A stretch of 64,000 nt of DNA from Salminus brasiliensis (Eukaryota > Chordata > Actinopteri > Characiformes > Bryconidae). Positions 22,917 through 36,349 of this stretch are shown here, one piece after another. The stretch covers positions 33,596,932 through 33,660,931 of the forward strand of contig NC_132892.1 in the NCBI RefSeq assembly GCF_030463535.1, in the 5' to 3' direction. The notes below the pieces were generated by a model. It did not search any database and was not told the origin of the DNA. It worked only from the letters and a program-made list of their open reading frames with translations. Position 1 is the stretch's first letter. Each line of letters opens with the position of its first letter. The position numbers and the translations under genes are program-made.

Positions 22917-24839
22917 CTAGCCACTTCCGCTAACATGTTTGACAGTAGCATAGTCACATGAGTCCTCCTTGTTGGTTGTTGCTGTTGTAACAGCATCATT
23001 CTTGCAGAAATTCACAGTGGCGTAAGCTGGATCTTCAGCAGATTTCACAGAGGAATGCTGGGTGTCACTTTCTGAGGAATCAGAGAAACTTATGGGTAAT
23101 TGAGCTGTGGAGTAGATGTCTTGTTCAGGAAGGTTTGGTGGCTGTTGCACTGTAGAATAAACAGGATTTGAAAAATCACAGGGGCTTGTGGGCAGCTGAA
23201 CATCGTCATACACAGTTTGAGTAGTATTTAAGGGGTCTGTGGGCAGGTGGGCAGTAGAGTAGTCAGTGGAAACTCCAGTTTCTGAGGCAGGAAGATATCT
23301 AGGGTCTTCAATCTCCTCGTAGTCATAGACTGTATGGGAAACCTGAGAACAGAGGTTTTAGAAAATCAATAAACACATTGTTTGGATTATGTAATCTGTT
23401 AGAGAGGTTTGAAGCTGTCTCAGCAAGACTGCTATTCATTATTAAACATTTTGCTAGTGTTTTTGTTTAAAGCCAATTTTCTCTACAATTTAGTTGAACC
23501 AATTAACTCTCCCACTCACTAGGACTCCACTATCACTTTTTATGCCTCTAGGAAAGTGTGGACAAGCAGATGCATCCTCCAATACATGTGAAGTCAGCCA
23601 CTCAGACTCTTTCTACAACAATTCAACCAACAATACAGCATCAGTAGACAGCACTAGTGAGTTCTTGTGGAGACTTTAAAATCCAGGTCATGACTCACCT
23701 TGGAGTTGTTTAAAGAGTCTCTGATGGACTGGTTCTGGGTTGATGCTGGATCTAAGCAAAAACAATTTCCTAACATTAAAACACTCATCATTAATATCAT
23801 ATTTATACATCACATTAATTAATTAATATCAGTGACTTCAAACATAAGCAGGTTGTGAGATTCATTTGAGAACATGTTCCCAGTCTAGTCTTACTCTAGC
23901 TATCCTTTTCATGTACAGCCAGCAGGTGGCAGCATATGTACATCATTGTCAACTGAGGCCTAGTGAACTATTTTCTGCACCATCAGCTAAAGCTTTTAAC
24001 ACGAGCAAACATCTTGGAGATTCAGTAGACAAGGGTGGCCCAAGTAAAGTCTACTGTTTGTTAGTGACATAGCCATATAAGCAGTGAGTCTATGATCATG
24101 TGTGTCAGAGGAAACACATGCTAACAGTATTTCTCTTTTGTACTTTAATATAGTATTGTAGTATTTCTCTACTAGGGCCAGTCATTATACACTATATGAA
24201 CTATGTGAAAAGTATTGGGACACCTCCTAATTCGTTGTTTGCTGAATGCAACTCTCCAGCTCATCCCAAAAGTATTGAATGAAGCTCCATCATTCCCCAT
24301 CTCTACAGCTCAATGCTGAGGGGATTTTATACCTCTGTAGCCTACACCTGGCATTAGGCGTTGTGCCAGTAGGTTCATGTTTATCTGCTTCAGAGAGTCC
24401 AATTCTATCAGCAAATCTCCTCTACTAGACAAGCTAGACAGCTTAGAGCTCAGGGTTGACCATGCTGCAGCACCCCTGGAGCAAAGAGGATAAGAGCCTT
24501 GCTAAAGAGCCCAACAGTGGCAGTTTAGCAGACATGGGTATTGAACCCACAGCCCTCTGACCTGCAGCCATTGCTCTAAGCACTATGCATATAGTGAAAC
24601 ACCACTGTCCCTGCCATGTGTGTAAACCAGTATGCATGGGTGTGTCTGTTATGTTTATAGGTTTGGTGGTACCTTGAGTGTTCCTTCTCTTTCTGAGAGT
24701 GACTATGAAGAATAAGAGTCCAATCAGAACCAGCATCAGAATCACAGCCAGGATTGTGATCACAGAGGAAGCTGGATGTGCTGCCCCTGAACATACAGAA
24801 TTGTATCTGACAATGAGAGTGACCCTTTTTGATTCACTG

Positions 24840-24877
<38 letters not shown>

Positions 24878-27800
24878 TCTCTATAATCACCTGCAGCAGA
24901 GGAGGAAGACACTGTGGTTTTAGAAGTTGAGAGTGTGATTGCTTTTGTGGTCTGTAAACTGATAGGTGTTGAGGACTGTGGAAGAACACCTGGAGCTAAA
25001 GGAAACACATGGTATATTTGAATGAAGGTGATGCAAAGGATTCTTTGAGTAATGCTGTAGAAGAACCAATTTTAGTTCTGTAATAAATGGAGCACCATTT
25101 ACAAGTTTAAGTAACCAATGTAATGGTTATTTTCCAAAGGTTCTTCATATACAAAAATGGTTCCTCTGTAGCCTCACTCAAATAACTCTTTGTAGCACCT
25201 TATTATTAAGAGTTTTTTTAATTTACCATTCTATATACAGTAAAAAAAAACACTCAGTGTCAGTTAAATGAAGAGGTTACTCTACTTTTAGACGTTGAGG
25301 AGGAGGTGACTTCTGTGCTAAGTGGACTTGAGGTTCTTGGTGGTGAGATTGATGACCTTACTGGTTGATCTTGTCCTGTAATGAATGTATAAATTACAGA
25401 TTACAGTTATTCCTGGTGTATATTGTTAACAAAAGCACGTGCTTCATGTATATTTTCTCTTAGATCTGAACATTCCCATCTTTAGTTTGATGTTCTGTGG
25501 AGGCCAATTGTTTGTAAAGCAAATAAATAAGGACAAGCTTAATTACTGGGTTCAAATTGCCCCTGAAATTCAATTAAAGTGCAGTTGCCTCTGTCAGGGA
25601 GTAATTTAGCATGTATGGATGGAGGGATAGAGGTGTGGTTGGTTTTATTGGTAGTAAACTGCATAAAATGGCCATAGCTGAATACCTGGATCTTGAATTA
25701 CCAGAGTATCAGGAGTTGTGCAGTGTGTGTTTTACCTGTAGGTGTTTCTGTTCTAAGTGATGCATTTGTGATGGGTTTAGATGTTGAAGATGTGGTAGCT
25801 TTTGTTTTCTGTGTAGTTCTGTTTGACGGTGATGAAGTTGCTGGTTGCTGTGATTTCTCTTTAATGATAAACAATAATTTGGATTAAAAGACAATATTTG
25901 TGTATGATAGTTTATGTATTAGATCTGGATGAAGGGTGATAAATTCCTCACTGACTGATGAGGGTGTATTAGTGTCCCAGTTTAAAAATATTTAATATTA
26001 AAATATAGTACTTCATGATTTTCCACCAATAAGCCCCTGGACCAGACAGCTCCTGGCAGAGTGCTCAGAGAAGGTGCTGAAAACCTGGCAGATGTTTTTA
26101 TGGATATCTTCAACATCTCTCTTAGCTCTGCAGTTGTCCCAACATGCTACAAGACCACCACAATCATCCCTGTGCCGTGTCCTGCCTCAATGACTAACGT
26201 CCCATTGCACTCATTTCCATCATCATGAAGTGCTTCGAGAGACTCTTGCATATTGTCCCAACCTGTTCTATAGAAGATGCCATCACCACCACACTCCACC
26301 TGGCTCTCACCCACCTTGACAATAAAGACACCTATGTTAGAATGCTGCATAGACTTCAGTTCACCATTCAACACCTTCATCCCTCACTCCTGATTGGAAA
26401 ACTGAGCCTGCCGGGCCTAAACATCTCCCTCTCTAACTGGGTCCTGAATTTCCTGACTAATTGTGGTCTATTGGTAACATCTCCAGTACCACCATACTGA
26501 ATACCAGTGCACCGCAGGGCTGTGTGCTAAGCCCACTGCTGTTCACTCTGCTCACTCCTGACTGTGCTGCAAAGTACAGCTGGAACCACATAGTGAACTT
26601 TGCAGATAATACATCTGTAGAGGGCCTCATCACCAGGAACAGCCAACCAACCAGCCAACAACTTGTCTCTGAATGTGGACAAAAATACTGTAGCAAACAC
26701 TTAGTAACACCACAACTGCCTGGGATACCTTAGCAACCACCTACGAACATTTATAGCACCTACCCAGCAGCCACTTATAAATACTGACACCCAGCTGAAA
26801 AGCCACTTTGCAACAACATGGCAATCACTTGGGAAACCATGGCAACCACTTGACAACACCATAACAACCATCTTGCAAAAGGGCGTATTAGAGGTGAATT
26901 AGTTTATTAAAAAAATATATTGACTAATATTATTGTAGTTGTATGTTGCACTGCAATGAGACACCATATGAGCCACCTAGCAATACCCTACAAGCCACTA
27001 AGCAATACACTTTCAACCTCTTAAAACTTACTGTAGCAACACCAAATCAACCGCCTAGCAACACTACAGCAACTACCTGGTATCCACTTAGCAATGACTT
27101 GGGATGCAACCAGTTAGCAAAAACACCCTTTTGACCATATAGCAATTAAAGCTTTTTAATATAATTAAACCAGTGAATGTTAAAAAGCATGTCCTCTACA
27201 GTCATTATAGAACATAAGCGTGTGTGAATGTGTGTTCGTGGAGGGAGGAGGGCCTGGGGTCCACATAAACCTGATAATCTTAATTTTTTAAAAGAAAATA
27301 GACTTTTTGAAACAGCCGAGGCTTCTCTATGTGTGTCAGGACGTGTTATCATTAACACCAAAACAATGCAGCTATGGATGGTTCTCTCCCTCACTCATCA
27401 ACATCTCCTCCTTATATAAACAGCACATTTCCTGTATTTGGCAGGTGTTCTTGAAACAGTAAAGACATTACTCTCACTTCTGTAAATGATGTGAATGCTC
27501 AGAAATACTGACTGCTTTTAGCAATGAGGAGAAAGTCTTCCCAAATAGATCAATAGTGCTTGGATGTTAACTCAGTTGGTCACTCAAATAAACTACCAAT
27601 AATAATAAACAACTCTATCAGTTGATCTACAGTGGTACACTATTTTTTTTATTTTTTTGTACACAGGATTCCTCTAACCTATTACCATATTCAATAGAAA
27701 GTGTGTAAAATTAAAATATACCATAGTTTAAAATCAAATCTACTCACTAGTAACTGTGAGCTTGATCTGTGTGATATAAACCTTGTATCCATGATCAGAT

Positions 27801-28991
27801 TCCCAGTCTGATTCAGCTCCACACCAGTATTCTCCAGAATCCTCATTGGTCAGGTTGTTGATGGACACAGTGAAGGTCTGCGGTGCTCGGTCATCATACA
27901 GAGAGAATTTCCCCTCCTTTATCCATCTTCTGCTCTCATTAACAAATGCTTTATAATTACAGTCAGCAGAGCCCACTCTCCTGCAGAGAAACCTGGGCTT
28001 ACTGCTGGAGGATTGTGGGTATTTGCAGCTGATGTTCACATTTCCTCCAACATCACCATTCACAGTGATGCTCTTCTTTTGGTCTAGATCTGTCAATCAT
28101 AAACAGTCAGATGATGAAGCTTATACTACCCCACATAGTTTATTCAGAAGTCAGAACACTCCTAAAAGAACAGTCACATCTGCTTTTGGTTATGAATCCT
28201 CCCGTTTCATATAATGTCACTTCTCTGGAGGTCAGACCCTTCATCAAGAGTATGTTCAGCTCATTGTGAAGAATAGAAGGTAGAAGCAGGGAGCATGTGT
28301 ATAGGTGTGCATTACTGGCTGACACATTTATGAAAGGGAAGCTCAAATTCAGAGTTTCTAAAAATAGATAAACATTTACTTTAGTAATGAAAACTAGACA
28401 CAGTGCTAATAAGATCTGAAGTCTGGGAAAACTAAAGGGAAATAAGAGATATATCAGATCTGCAAACAGCATAGTCAGTGTTAATGATGCTGGAAGTTTG
28501 GGACGATGAACATGTGCAGTGGTGGGAGATACTCACCTTCCTTTATCTTCAGTTCCACTGGTGTGTAGAGGTCTTTGTTCCATTCAATATCAACTGCACA
28601 CCAGTACGTTCCAGAGTCCTCCACAGTGAGCTCTCTGATCAACACCCAGAACTCTGCAGCGCTGGTGTTATCAAACAGTGAGAATCTTCCTGTATTTTTC
28701 CACTCATTACTAACTCCTGTCTTGATCTGATCATCACATGTTGTCCATGAACTCTTACAGAAGTACTTTGGGTTTCCTGTGTAGCTTCTCTTATATTTAC
28801 ACTTGATGAGAACTCCTCCTCCTGGATGTCCTGCCACTTCCCTGGAGGCCCCTCCACCTACTACAAGAGACCAAATGTCCATCTAAGTAAAGCCTTCATT
28901 TGACACAGCTGATCGTGATGGTTATTTAGAAGTGCAGTTTCTTACCTGACATCAAGTAGAGAGTGAAGAAGAGGAGGATCTTCACAGTCAT
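22917..28991 (-). CDS. Locus F: long-tail two-Ig CMRF35/CD300-like receptor, 540 aa, intact
   Basis: Nine exons: signal 28991-28946, D1 28860-28537, D2 28089-27748, stalk 25858-25736, 25375-25286 and 24995-24891, TM 24786-24673, linker 23751-23699, tail 23342-22917. The total is 1623 nt, open throughout, with matching phases. Signal [14 protein letters not shown] is followed by D1 (residues 16-123; KC, FCK, TC and YWC) and D2 (124-237; SC, FLCRRV, DC and YWC). The Ser/Thr-rich stalk (238-343) is probably O-glycosylated. The TM (about 350-372) is followed by RKRRN. The tail (400-540) has VYDYEEI, DYSTA, VYDDV, VYSTV, IYSTA, AYATV and DYATV: multiple phosphotyrosine candidates suggesting an inhibitory or adaptor-docking receptor, an inference from family. 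A LINE fragment and the minisatellite lie in the D2-stalk intron. It is the inverted counterpart of J. Confidence 0.85.
24440..24600 (-). repeat. tRNA-like SINE copy in F intron
   Basis: On the minus strand, GTGCTTAGAGCAATGGCTGC followed by GGGTTCAATACCC resembles A-box and B-box tRNA-derived SINE heads. The same copy, in the same intron, is in J at 48765-48900. Confidence 0.55.
24842..24873. repeat. (CA)n microsatellite after the stalk-3 donor of F
   Basis: Read on the minus strand, the CA run starts shortly after the donor GCAG|GTGATT. Same place as in B and J. Confidence 0.9.
26030..26695 (+). mobile_element. Non-LTR retrotransposon (LINE) reverse-transcriptase fragment, antisense to F
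   Basis: Broken frames give recognisable reverse-transcriptase pieces: [52 protein letters not shown] and NFADNT (the position of the catalytic FADD box, here FADN). It resembles CR1/L2/Rex1-type fish LINEs; the exact clade cannot be fixed by eye. It lies in the D2-stalk intron of F, opposite to transcription. It runs directly into the minisatellite at its 3' side. The same fragment with the same boundaries lies in J at 46605-47310. Confidence 0.8.
26696..27140 (-). repeat. GTTGCTA-type minisatellite, copy in F
   Basis: AGCAACCACCT and AGCAACACTAC-type units on the plus strand, between the LINE fragment and D2 of F. Confidence 0.7.
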
Positions 28992-29054
28992 GTTAGTTTG
29001 AAGTGTATTTTCTCCAGATCAATATCAAAAGACTGTTAGCAGTTTAGATCACCA

Positions 29055-29064
29055 TTTCTCTTTC
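29055..29064 (-). promoter_or_regulatory. ISRE/IRF-like box upstream of F
   Basis: GAAAGAGAAA on the minus strand, 63 bp upstream of the ATG at 28991. Confidence 0.5.
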
Positions 29065-31001
29065 TCTGCTTGTGGGTCTGTGGTAAGTTTTAGTCTGTTC
29101 ATCAGCTTGTGGTTCAGCTAAGCAGAACGAAGATGACGCCCATTTCCCTTTTGCAGAGAGAGAGAGAGATCTCCTTACCATGTTGTGAACTAGTTACAGA
29201 AACAGTAATCAGTCAGATGCTGTAACCTTTAACATACTTTCTCTACACAGTTGATCAAATGATCATGAAGTCTTCACTCTGTTTCTCATCCTTCGACCAG
29301 TCACTGTTTTTCAGAACTACTATTTTACTACACACTGCTCCTAGACTTTTACTGTATACTGCACTGTACTGTTCTCTGATTGACTTCTCTCTTTTAGTAG
29401 TTCATCTCTACTGCCATCTAGAGTGCCACACATACAGGAAAACTGTCCTCTAGTAACAATTAGTATTCTCAGTGTAAATATGATTGGGTGATTGCTGCAG
29501 CCCTTCATTTTCACTCTTTCATCTGGTCTTTTTAATGTAGCTCTAATGTTGACACAGGAACATATACCTTCTGCTTCCTTCACACATAAACACAATTTTT
29601 ATTCTTCTGTTGTTCTTGATATTGAATCTGTTTGTTAGATTAGTATAAGTTTAATTCCTGAAATAAAAGTCTCTGCATTTAAAATCTTAATGAGAAGATC
29701 AAATACTATTACTATCTTGTACACATGACATTAATCTGAGTTGTCCAAAGGGGCACCAGCAGTGGCAAACAGTCAGTGGGGTACTGATCTGATTTTTCCT
29801 AAAGCAATTAGTCTGCTGAATGAACATTACAGAATATTCAGCAGATCTTGATATTTGTGTTGCAAAATGTAAACAAGGCGATTCATTATATAGGCACAGA
29901 AACACCACAATTCATATATTTGACAATAAAGATGTTATTGTTAAAGTAAATTGCAAATAAATTCCACCAGATGCATTTTTCTCAATCAGCTCTGGAAATT
30001 ATGAATAATAATTATGAATGGTATCTTTAGAACAGCACTTTTTTGATATGTTAAACCCTGGACTGCAGATGTAGTGTATTTTAAGGTATGCCTATTGATT
30101 CCCTTGTCTTAAGTGCACACATTTGCTAAATAAATAAATAAATAAATAAACACATTTTGTGTATAAACATTTTTATGATCTTTGTTGCACAGTCAAATAG
30201 CATGTCTCTACTCTACACAAAGCTGTGATGTGGTTAATACATTCAGAATTATTTCAACTTTTTTAATTCCACCATAAAAAACAAGGCCATTCATAAAAGG
30301 TTTTTAATAAGTTAATCGTACACATTAAGTAAATTGCTACACAAAATAAAAAATTAAGTTAAACAATACAAGCAAAAAAAAAAAAAAAGAAATTTATTAA
30401 TTTAATTTAATTGAAATGTACACTTTACACATTAAACATAAGGAAATAGGCCTGCATTTTAAGACACCTCAAAATAAATCAAAATATAAACAACTTTCTG
30501 TTTGGCCTGTCTGAAATATGACAGTAAAGTAGAATCTATTCCAGTGTTTTTCTGATGCACCAGATTCCACTCCCACAAACATAGCCAACATTACTGAACT
30601 AATAGTAACAACAAGGAAATAAGGCCAAGATTTCAGTATGACTTGCGGTGGCACACAGTGTAGCAATAAAGACCTAATTAGGCTTCTCTTTGAAAACAAT
30701 TCCTGATTTCAGTCTTTTTACACTTTGGTTGATCTCAGTATCATTAAAATAAAATAAATAAAACTTTAAGAATTATATATAAAATTGAAAAATATACTTT
30801 TTAAAAATACCACAGATTCTACCAGCCAATATGTCTGGAACAGTGTAAGCCAGCTTGCAGACAACAGGAAATATTCAGAAAGAGCTACATGTTCATCAGG
30901 TTTCATAGATGAATGTAAGCCACAATGACAACCGCATTCACCGCATTTGTGTTGGGCACACATTTGGCCTCTGCCTTTAACCCATCCATGAAGTGAACAC
31001 A

Positions 31002-31039
<38 letters not shown>
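29065..31039. other. Intergenic interval F-G
   Basis: No coding exon. It parallels 17150-19400 (D-E) almost throughout, which shows that the TM-unit plus two-Ig gene pair was duplicated as a block. A CA microsatellite (31005-31040) borders G. Confidence 0.55.
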
Positions 31040-31042
<3 letters not shown>

Positions 31043-31092
31043 CTGAACACACCTCTTTAGGGTTGGCTGACATTATGTTTAGAGGAGTCATC

Positions 31093-33746
31093 TTAACTGG
31101 GGCTGCAAAACATCCAGATAAATTGTATTATAATAAGACATGTGCTGTTTGCTGTTTGCTGTGTGTGTTCAGATTTGATACAGTTTGATCTTTTGACTTT
31201 CGTGTGCTTGTAAAGTGCTGCCATTGCAACCAGAAAAGCAAGCAACACAATGACCAATCCTCCAGTGATGTAAATGAGAAGGTCTAAAGAAAATGTAGAG
31301 ACTGGACCATTAAACTCAATCTGACAGAAAGAGGTTTTACAGTATTTCTCATCTTTCTATTACAATGATTCAGTGGCTGATTTTTAAAAAAATGACTCAA
31401 TAGTGACAAATTGTTGTCTAAATAAAGTCCAAAGATTTGCATCAGTGAATACAGTGTGGTATTCTCTAAAATTTCAGAACTTTCCTGTCCATATCTGCTA
31501 ATGAGATTATAAAACATTGTTACATTTCTCTAAATGCAGTCTGTCTGAGCAAATTAATAAACTGCTCAAGCAGTTGATACATTTCTGTAAATGTAATGTT
31601 GTATAAAGATGCTTGTGTTAAAAATATGGTTCCGTTACACTTGACATACACACTAAAGAATTTAACACTAAAAAGTAGACTTGCCCCCTAGTGAGATTAT
31701 TAACGAGGCACTCTGCAGACTGAAAAGGGAAACACTTCACACTCAGCAAACCACAGTGCATAGCAACACGGCCTAAATAGTCACAAAACCATGGCAACAG
31801 AAGCAGTGGTGGCCTATGTCCTGTTTAGTTGAGTTATTCTTTGCTATGTTTGCATGGTCCTGAAGGAACATCATTTCTATCCACTGTGGACTTGTACTTG
31901 ACTTGACCTGATACGAATGAGCAAGGCATCTGTTATAGAAACAGTTAACAGTCCCGCCTCTCTACATCACATCACTAACAGGAATGGCCTTGCGTGTGTG
32001 AAGCTGTGGTTGTGAGATATTAAAGCTCTGTGAACTGGATTTCACCCTACAGCAGCTAATTTGGTGATATGCTCAGTAAGGATGGTAGCCAGTAAAAGAA
32101 AGGTGGACATTAGGGTTAGAAATAAAATTGGTAGTATGTCTCAACAATGTGTGCCGTGGATGTTTTTGCTCTCTGTTCATACGGTATGAGTGTGTTGGCC
32201 ACCATAGCTATAAATAAAGGCTGTAGGTCACGTTTAATTGCGGTCTGAAATCTATCATAAATAAAAATGTCTCAGCTACCTGTGGACAACTTAAATGTCC
32301 CCACCAGTGTCAAAATCAGTCCTATGCCCCTACCTCATTCATCCACCCTTAATAGCTTTTTGTTAAAAATACCTTTATTATTACTTTAGCGTGTTTTATT
32401 ATAGGTCACTACAACTTGTGCTTCATTACAACCAAGCTTTTCTGGGGCCATAAGCAAAACCCGCCCCACCTCCAGCACAAAATGCAGATCTTCCTCTATT
32501 AAAGTAATATGACACTTTTTGTCTCTACACACAAATAATGAATCCTAACCCCTGTAGGATGCCTGGAGAGCAGAGAGGGTGAAGGGCCTTGCTCAAGGGC
32601 CCAACAGAGGCAGCTTGCCGAGCCTGGATATCGAACTCACAACCCTGTCATAAATAGCCACTGCTCCACTACCTCTATAGTGGTACACTGACGTTATAGT
32701 TTTCCTGTACTGACAGACGTAATCTCACTTACAGTGTTGTAATTATGATCCCTCCAGATAATATACTTAATCAATAGAAACTGTGTGAAAGCATAAACCA
32801 TCATTTAAAATCTGGAAGATCTTCTCACCGGTAACTCTGAGATTTATGTGTGTGATATAAACCTTGTAGCCATGATCAGATTCCCAGTCTGATTTAGCTC
32901 CACACCAGTATTCACCAGAATCCTCATTGGTCATGTTGTTGATGGACACAGTGAAGGTCTGCTGTGCTCGGTCATCATACAGAGAGAATTTCCCCTCCTT
33001 TATCCATCTTCTTCTCTCTTTAACAGATGCTTTATAATTACAGTCAGCAGAGCCCACTCTCCTGCAGAGAAACTTGGGCTTACTGCTGGAGGATTGTGGG
33101 TATTTGCAGCTGACCCTCACACTTCCTCCTACATGCCTATTCACAGTGATGCATAAAGGGTTAGATGATGAAGCATTTTCACTTCTCCATGGAGTTTATT
33201 TAAAAGTATATACACTTCTAAAAACAGCCACATCTGCCCATGGTTATGACTCCTCCCTTTTCATATAATGTCACTTTTCTGCAGATCTATAATTAACCTT
33301 CCATTTTACTGGGAGTGTAGAGGCCTTCTTTATTCCAATCAATATCAACTGCACACTGATACATTCCAGAGTCCTCCACTGTGAGTTCTCTGATCAACAC
33401 CCAGAACTCTGCAGTGCTGGTGTTATCAAGCAGTGAGAATCTTCCTGTATTTATTGTCCCATAACTCCTGTCATGATCTGATCAGCACAGTTTAATCCTA
33501 AACCCTTACAGAAGTACTTTCGGTTTGAAGTGTAACTTTTCTTAAATTTACACTTGATGAGAACTCCTCCTCCTGAATATTCGTCACTTCATTGGCGGCC
33601 TCTCCACATACTAAAAGAGGCCAAATGTCCATCTGGATAAAGCCTTCATTTGACACTGCTGAAAGTGCTGATTATTTAGAGATGCAGTTATTTACCTCAG
33701 GCTCTCTTGACATCAGGTAGAGGGTAAAGATGAGAAGGATCTTCAT
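31093..33746 (-). pseudogene. Locus G: degenerate short-tail two-Ig receptor
   Basis: The signal exon at 33746 reads MKILLIFTLYLMS, but its donor region is altered. D1 (about 33612-33298) has indels, for example after the SREVT position and before the SNEW motif, that break the frame. D2 (about 33144-32828) is open and keeps SC, FLCRRV and YWC, but the intron acceptor and first codons of the exon are deleted, so normal splicing is unlikely. The TM exon begins at 31283 (LLIYITGGLVIVLLAFLVAM). Its donor is changed as in E, so the frame runs on to a TAA at 31095-31093. A juxtamembrane exon equivalent (31108-31059) is still readable. No YSTA tail exon was found. It is the most complete example of the class from which E and K derive. 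Confidence 0.75.
32560..32675 (-). repeat. SINE fragment in G intron
   Basis: On the minus strand it contains GAGTTCGATATCC followed by CTCTGTTGGGCCCTTGAGCAAGG, the B-box-to-body part of the tRNA-like SINE also seen at 12060-12205 and 48765-48900. Confidence 0.45.
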
Positions 33747-35196
33747 TCTGAGTACAGGTTCACAGTCCTGGTGCACTCCACACAGATATCAGTAGGCCTG
33801 AAAGACCCCACTTTTGTCTCTGTCAGACTCTGTCTTTAGCAGACAGGAACTGATATCATGACCACTTCCCTTTTTGACTCTGAGAAAGACAGAGCTGCAA
33901 ACATCTAACCATATGATGTGTGACATATGTTTGAAAAAATATGCAGTGTAATGATGTTAGATACCTTCAAGTAAACAGTGAATCTTCTGAGCTGTGATGA
34001 AGGGTACAGTATACAGTACAGTTTTTTTAATAACTTCCAATTAAACATCACTGCTGTGCAGGAGAATAACCACTAAACGCTCTAGATCATATATATGATA
34101 TATATATATATAACATAAATATAACATATATATGATATCTAGCACACTGTGAACATTTTACACACATAACCCACCCGGGACACAATGATAAAATTTATAT
34201 ATAGTTTGCTACTATTTATTTATTTATTTGTTTATTCTCTTTTCATCTTAATATCTTCTATAAATACAAAATTAGCTTGTTAAGCACGTGGGGCGGCTCA
34301 AACTCTTTCTAATAGTGCAGTCCTTTGGATTTTTGTGAAGATCCTGATTGAAAAACTTATCCTTATAGTTAGTTATAACCTGTCAGTAATCATTATAATG
34401 TGATTTATGACCTCGTCAATAACATTAATAATACATTATCAATTTATAACTCCTTTATAAAGACAGTCTTAATATAAACTATTGCCCATAGTTAGTGTTG
34501 TGTCCCCAGTTGTGTTTTGGTCTGGGCTGAGGTATATTTACTGCCACCTAGAGGAAACATTGCCACAACAGGAAGATATTCAACAGCATGAGTGAGAAAT
34601 GTCCAGTTATGTCCATTTAAAAATACAATTGTGATAACAGCTCTAAACATATCTGTGCACACTGACTCACAGAAGAAATGTTGAAAAACACTATAAACAC
34701 TATTCACTCATTTTTCTGATGCATGTTTAAAGTGTTTATAAGAATACAATAAGCAATTTGTCTTTTCATTTTCCAGCTCCTTTGAAATATAAAACACAGA
34801 AATACGCCTCCATTGATTGAACATTACATTGAACAAAGAGGAGCACATCACCCGTCACTGTGACTAAAAAAAAAACTCCAAAATAGTAAAAAGCTTTCTT
34901 ACCCTAAATGGAAGGCAATGTAAACAGATTTTATTCTATGCTATTTTGGAGTATTTCTATGAATTCATTAATCCTGAAACTTTGACATTTGACAAGAACT
35001 GTCAGATTCGCATTGTGTCAAACAATGAAAAATAGCAAAAAATGGAGATACACTGTTCTCAACAGCAGTGACTTGTGTTTACAGACAGTACGGTTTCAGT
35101 TTTCACCACATCCACAGTATTTACCCATCTATATCAAAACACACATTTACACTCTTCAGAATAAAAGCTTGTGTCTGTAAAAGTGGAAATGCTAAC
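33747..35196. other. Interval G-H, second arm of the inverted repeat
   Basis: From about 34130 it matches the 3' flank of B (9392-10400) in reverse orientation. Between 34087 and 34135 it is a TA-rich near-palindromic tract that may mark the rearrangement junction. No coding exon. Confidence 0.6.
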
Positions 35197-35841
35197 CTAG
35201 CCACTTCCACTAACATACTTAACCATAGCATAGTCACATGAGTCCTCCTTGTTGATGTTTGCAGTAGTAACTGCATCATTCTTGCAGAAATTCACAGTGG
35301 CGTAAGCTGGATCTTCAGCAGATTTTCCAGCTGAAGGATGGGTGTCATTTTCTGAGGAATCAGAGAAACTTATGGGTAATTGAGCTGTGGAGTAAATCAG
35401 GAGGGTTTAGTTTTTGTGCTGTAGAATAAACAGGATTTGAAAAATTAATTGTGGGCAGCTGAACATGGTCATACACAGTTTGAGTAGTATTTGCGGGGGT
35501 TGTGGGCAGGTGGACAGTAGAGTAGACAGTGTAAACCCCCGTGTCTGAGGCAGGAGGGCGTCTAATGTTTCTAATCCCCTCATAGTCGTAGTCATACTAT
35601 GGGAAATCTGAGAACTGAGGACTCACAATCACTTACAAGGCTCCTAACACTTCAAGCACAGTGTGGACAAGCACATTCCCCCTCTGATACATGTAGGGTC
35701 AGCCACGCTTCAAACAACCAACAATGCTGTATTACTAGGCAGCACTAGTGGGTTCTTGTGGAGGCTTTAAAATGCAGTCATGACTCACCTTGGAGTTATT
35801 TAAAGAGTTTGGGATGGACTGGTCTTGGGTTGATGCTGGAT
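35197..35841 (-). pseudogene. Locus H: orphan cytoplasmic exons of a long-tail receptor
   Basis: The linker exon 35841-35789 and tail exon 35607-35197 match the last two exons of B. The tail has a 1-nt loss just after its start (the VYDYEE region) and a 7-nt loss before the IYSTA motif, so the frame is broken. No TM, stalk or Ig exon lies upstream. Sequence similarity to B continues only to about 36960 and then switches to DNA of the K-L intergenic type. It is a dead fragment carried by an inverted duplication of 7500-10400. Confidence 0.8.
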
Positions 35842-36349
35842 CTGAGGAAAAAAAAAATCCTAACATTAAATCACTCATTAATAAATGTGATGTATAAATA
35901 TGATATTAATGATATTAGCGACTTCACAAATAAGCATGTTGTGTGATTCATCTGAGAACATGTTGCCAGTCTAGTCTTACTCTAGTTATCCTGTTTATTT
36001 ACAGCCAGCAGGTGGCAGCATCTCTACATGATGGTCCATTGAGGCCTAGTAAAGTATTTTCGACACCATCAGCTAACGCTTTTAGCATGAGCAAACATCT
36101 CAACATCAAATATCAGTCTACTGTACTTAATAGTGACTTAGCAATATAAGCAGTGAGCCTATGATCAGAGTGTCTGTTTAATCCCTGGTGATGCCACAGC
36201 CATCTCCCCTGTCACTCAGTGTGGACGATGCTAGCCAGTGCAGGTGTGCATTTGCTGACATAACAGGATTAGTATTTAGCATTCTCCTTCAAGCATCTTC
36301 AGCTGCCCACTAATACCGCATCTGTTTGATTTTGGAACATTGCTATAAG

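Noticed and set aside
25709-25894. Frames overlapping stalk exons (25693-25887 +, 47474-47677 -, 63455-63739 -)
   Set aside because: Shadows of the Ser/Thr-rich stalk exons on the other strand or frame.
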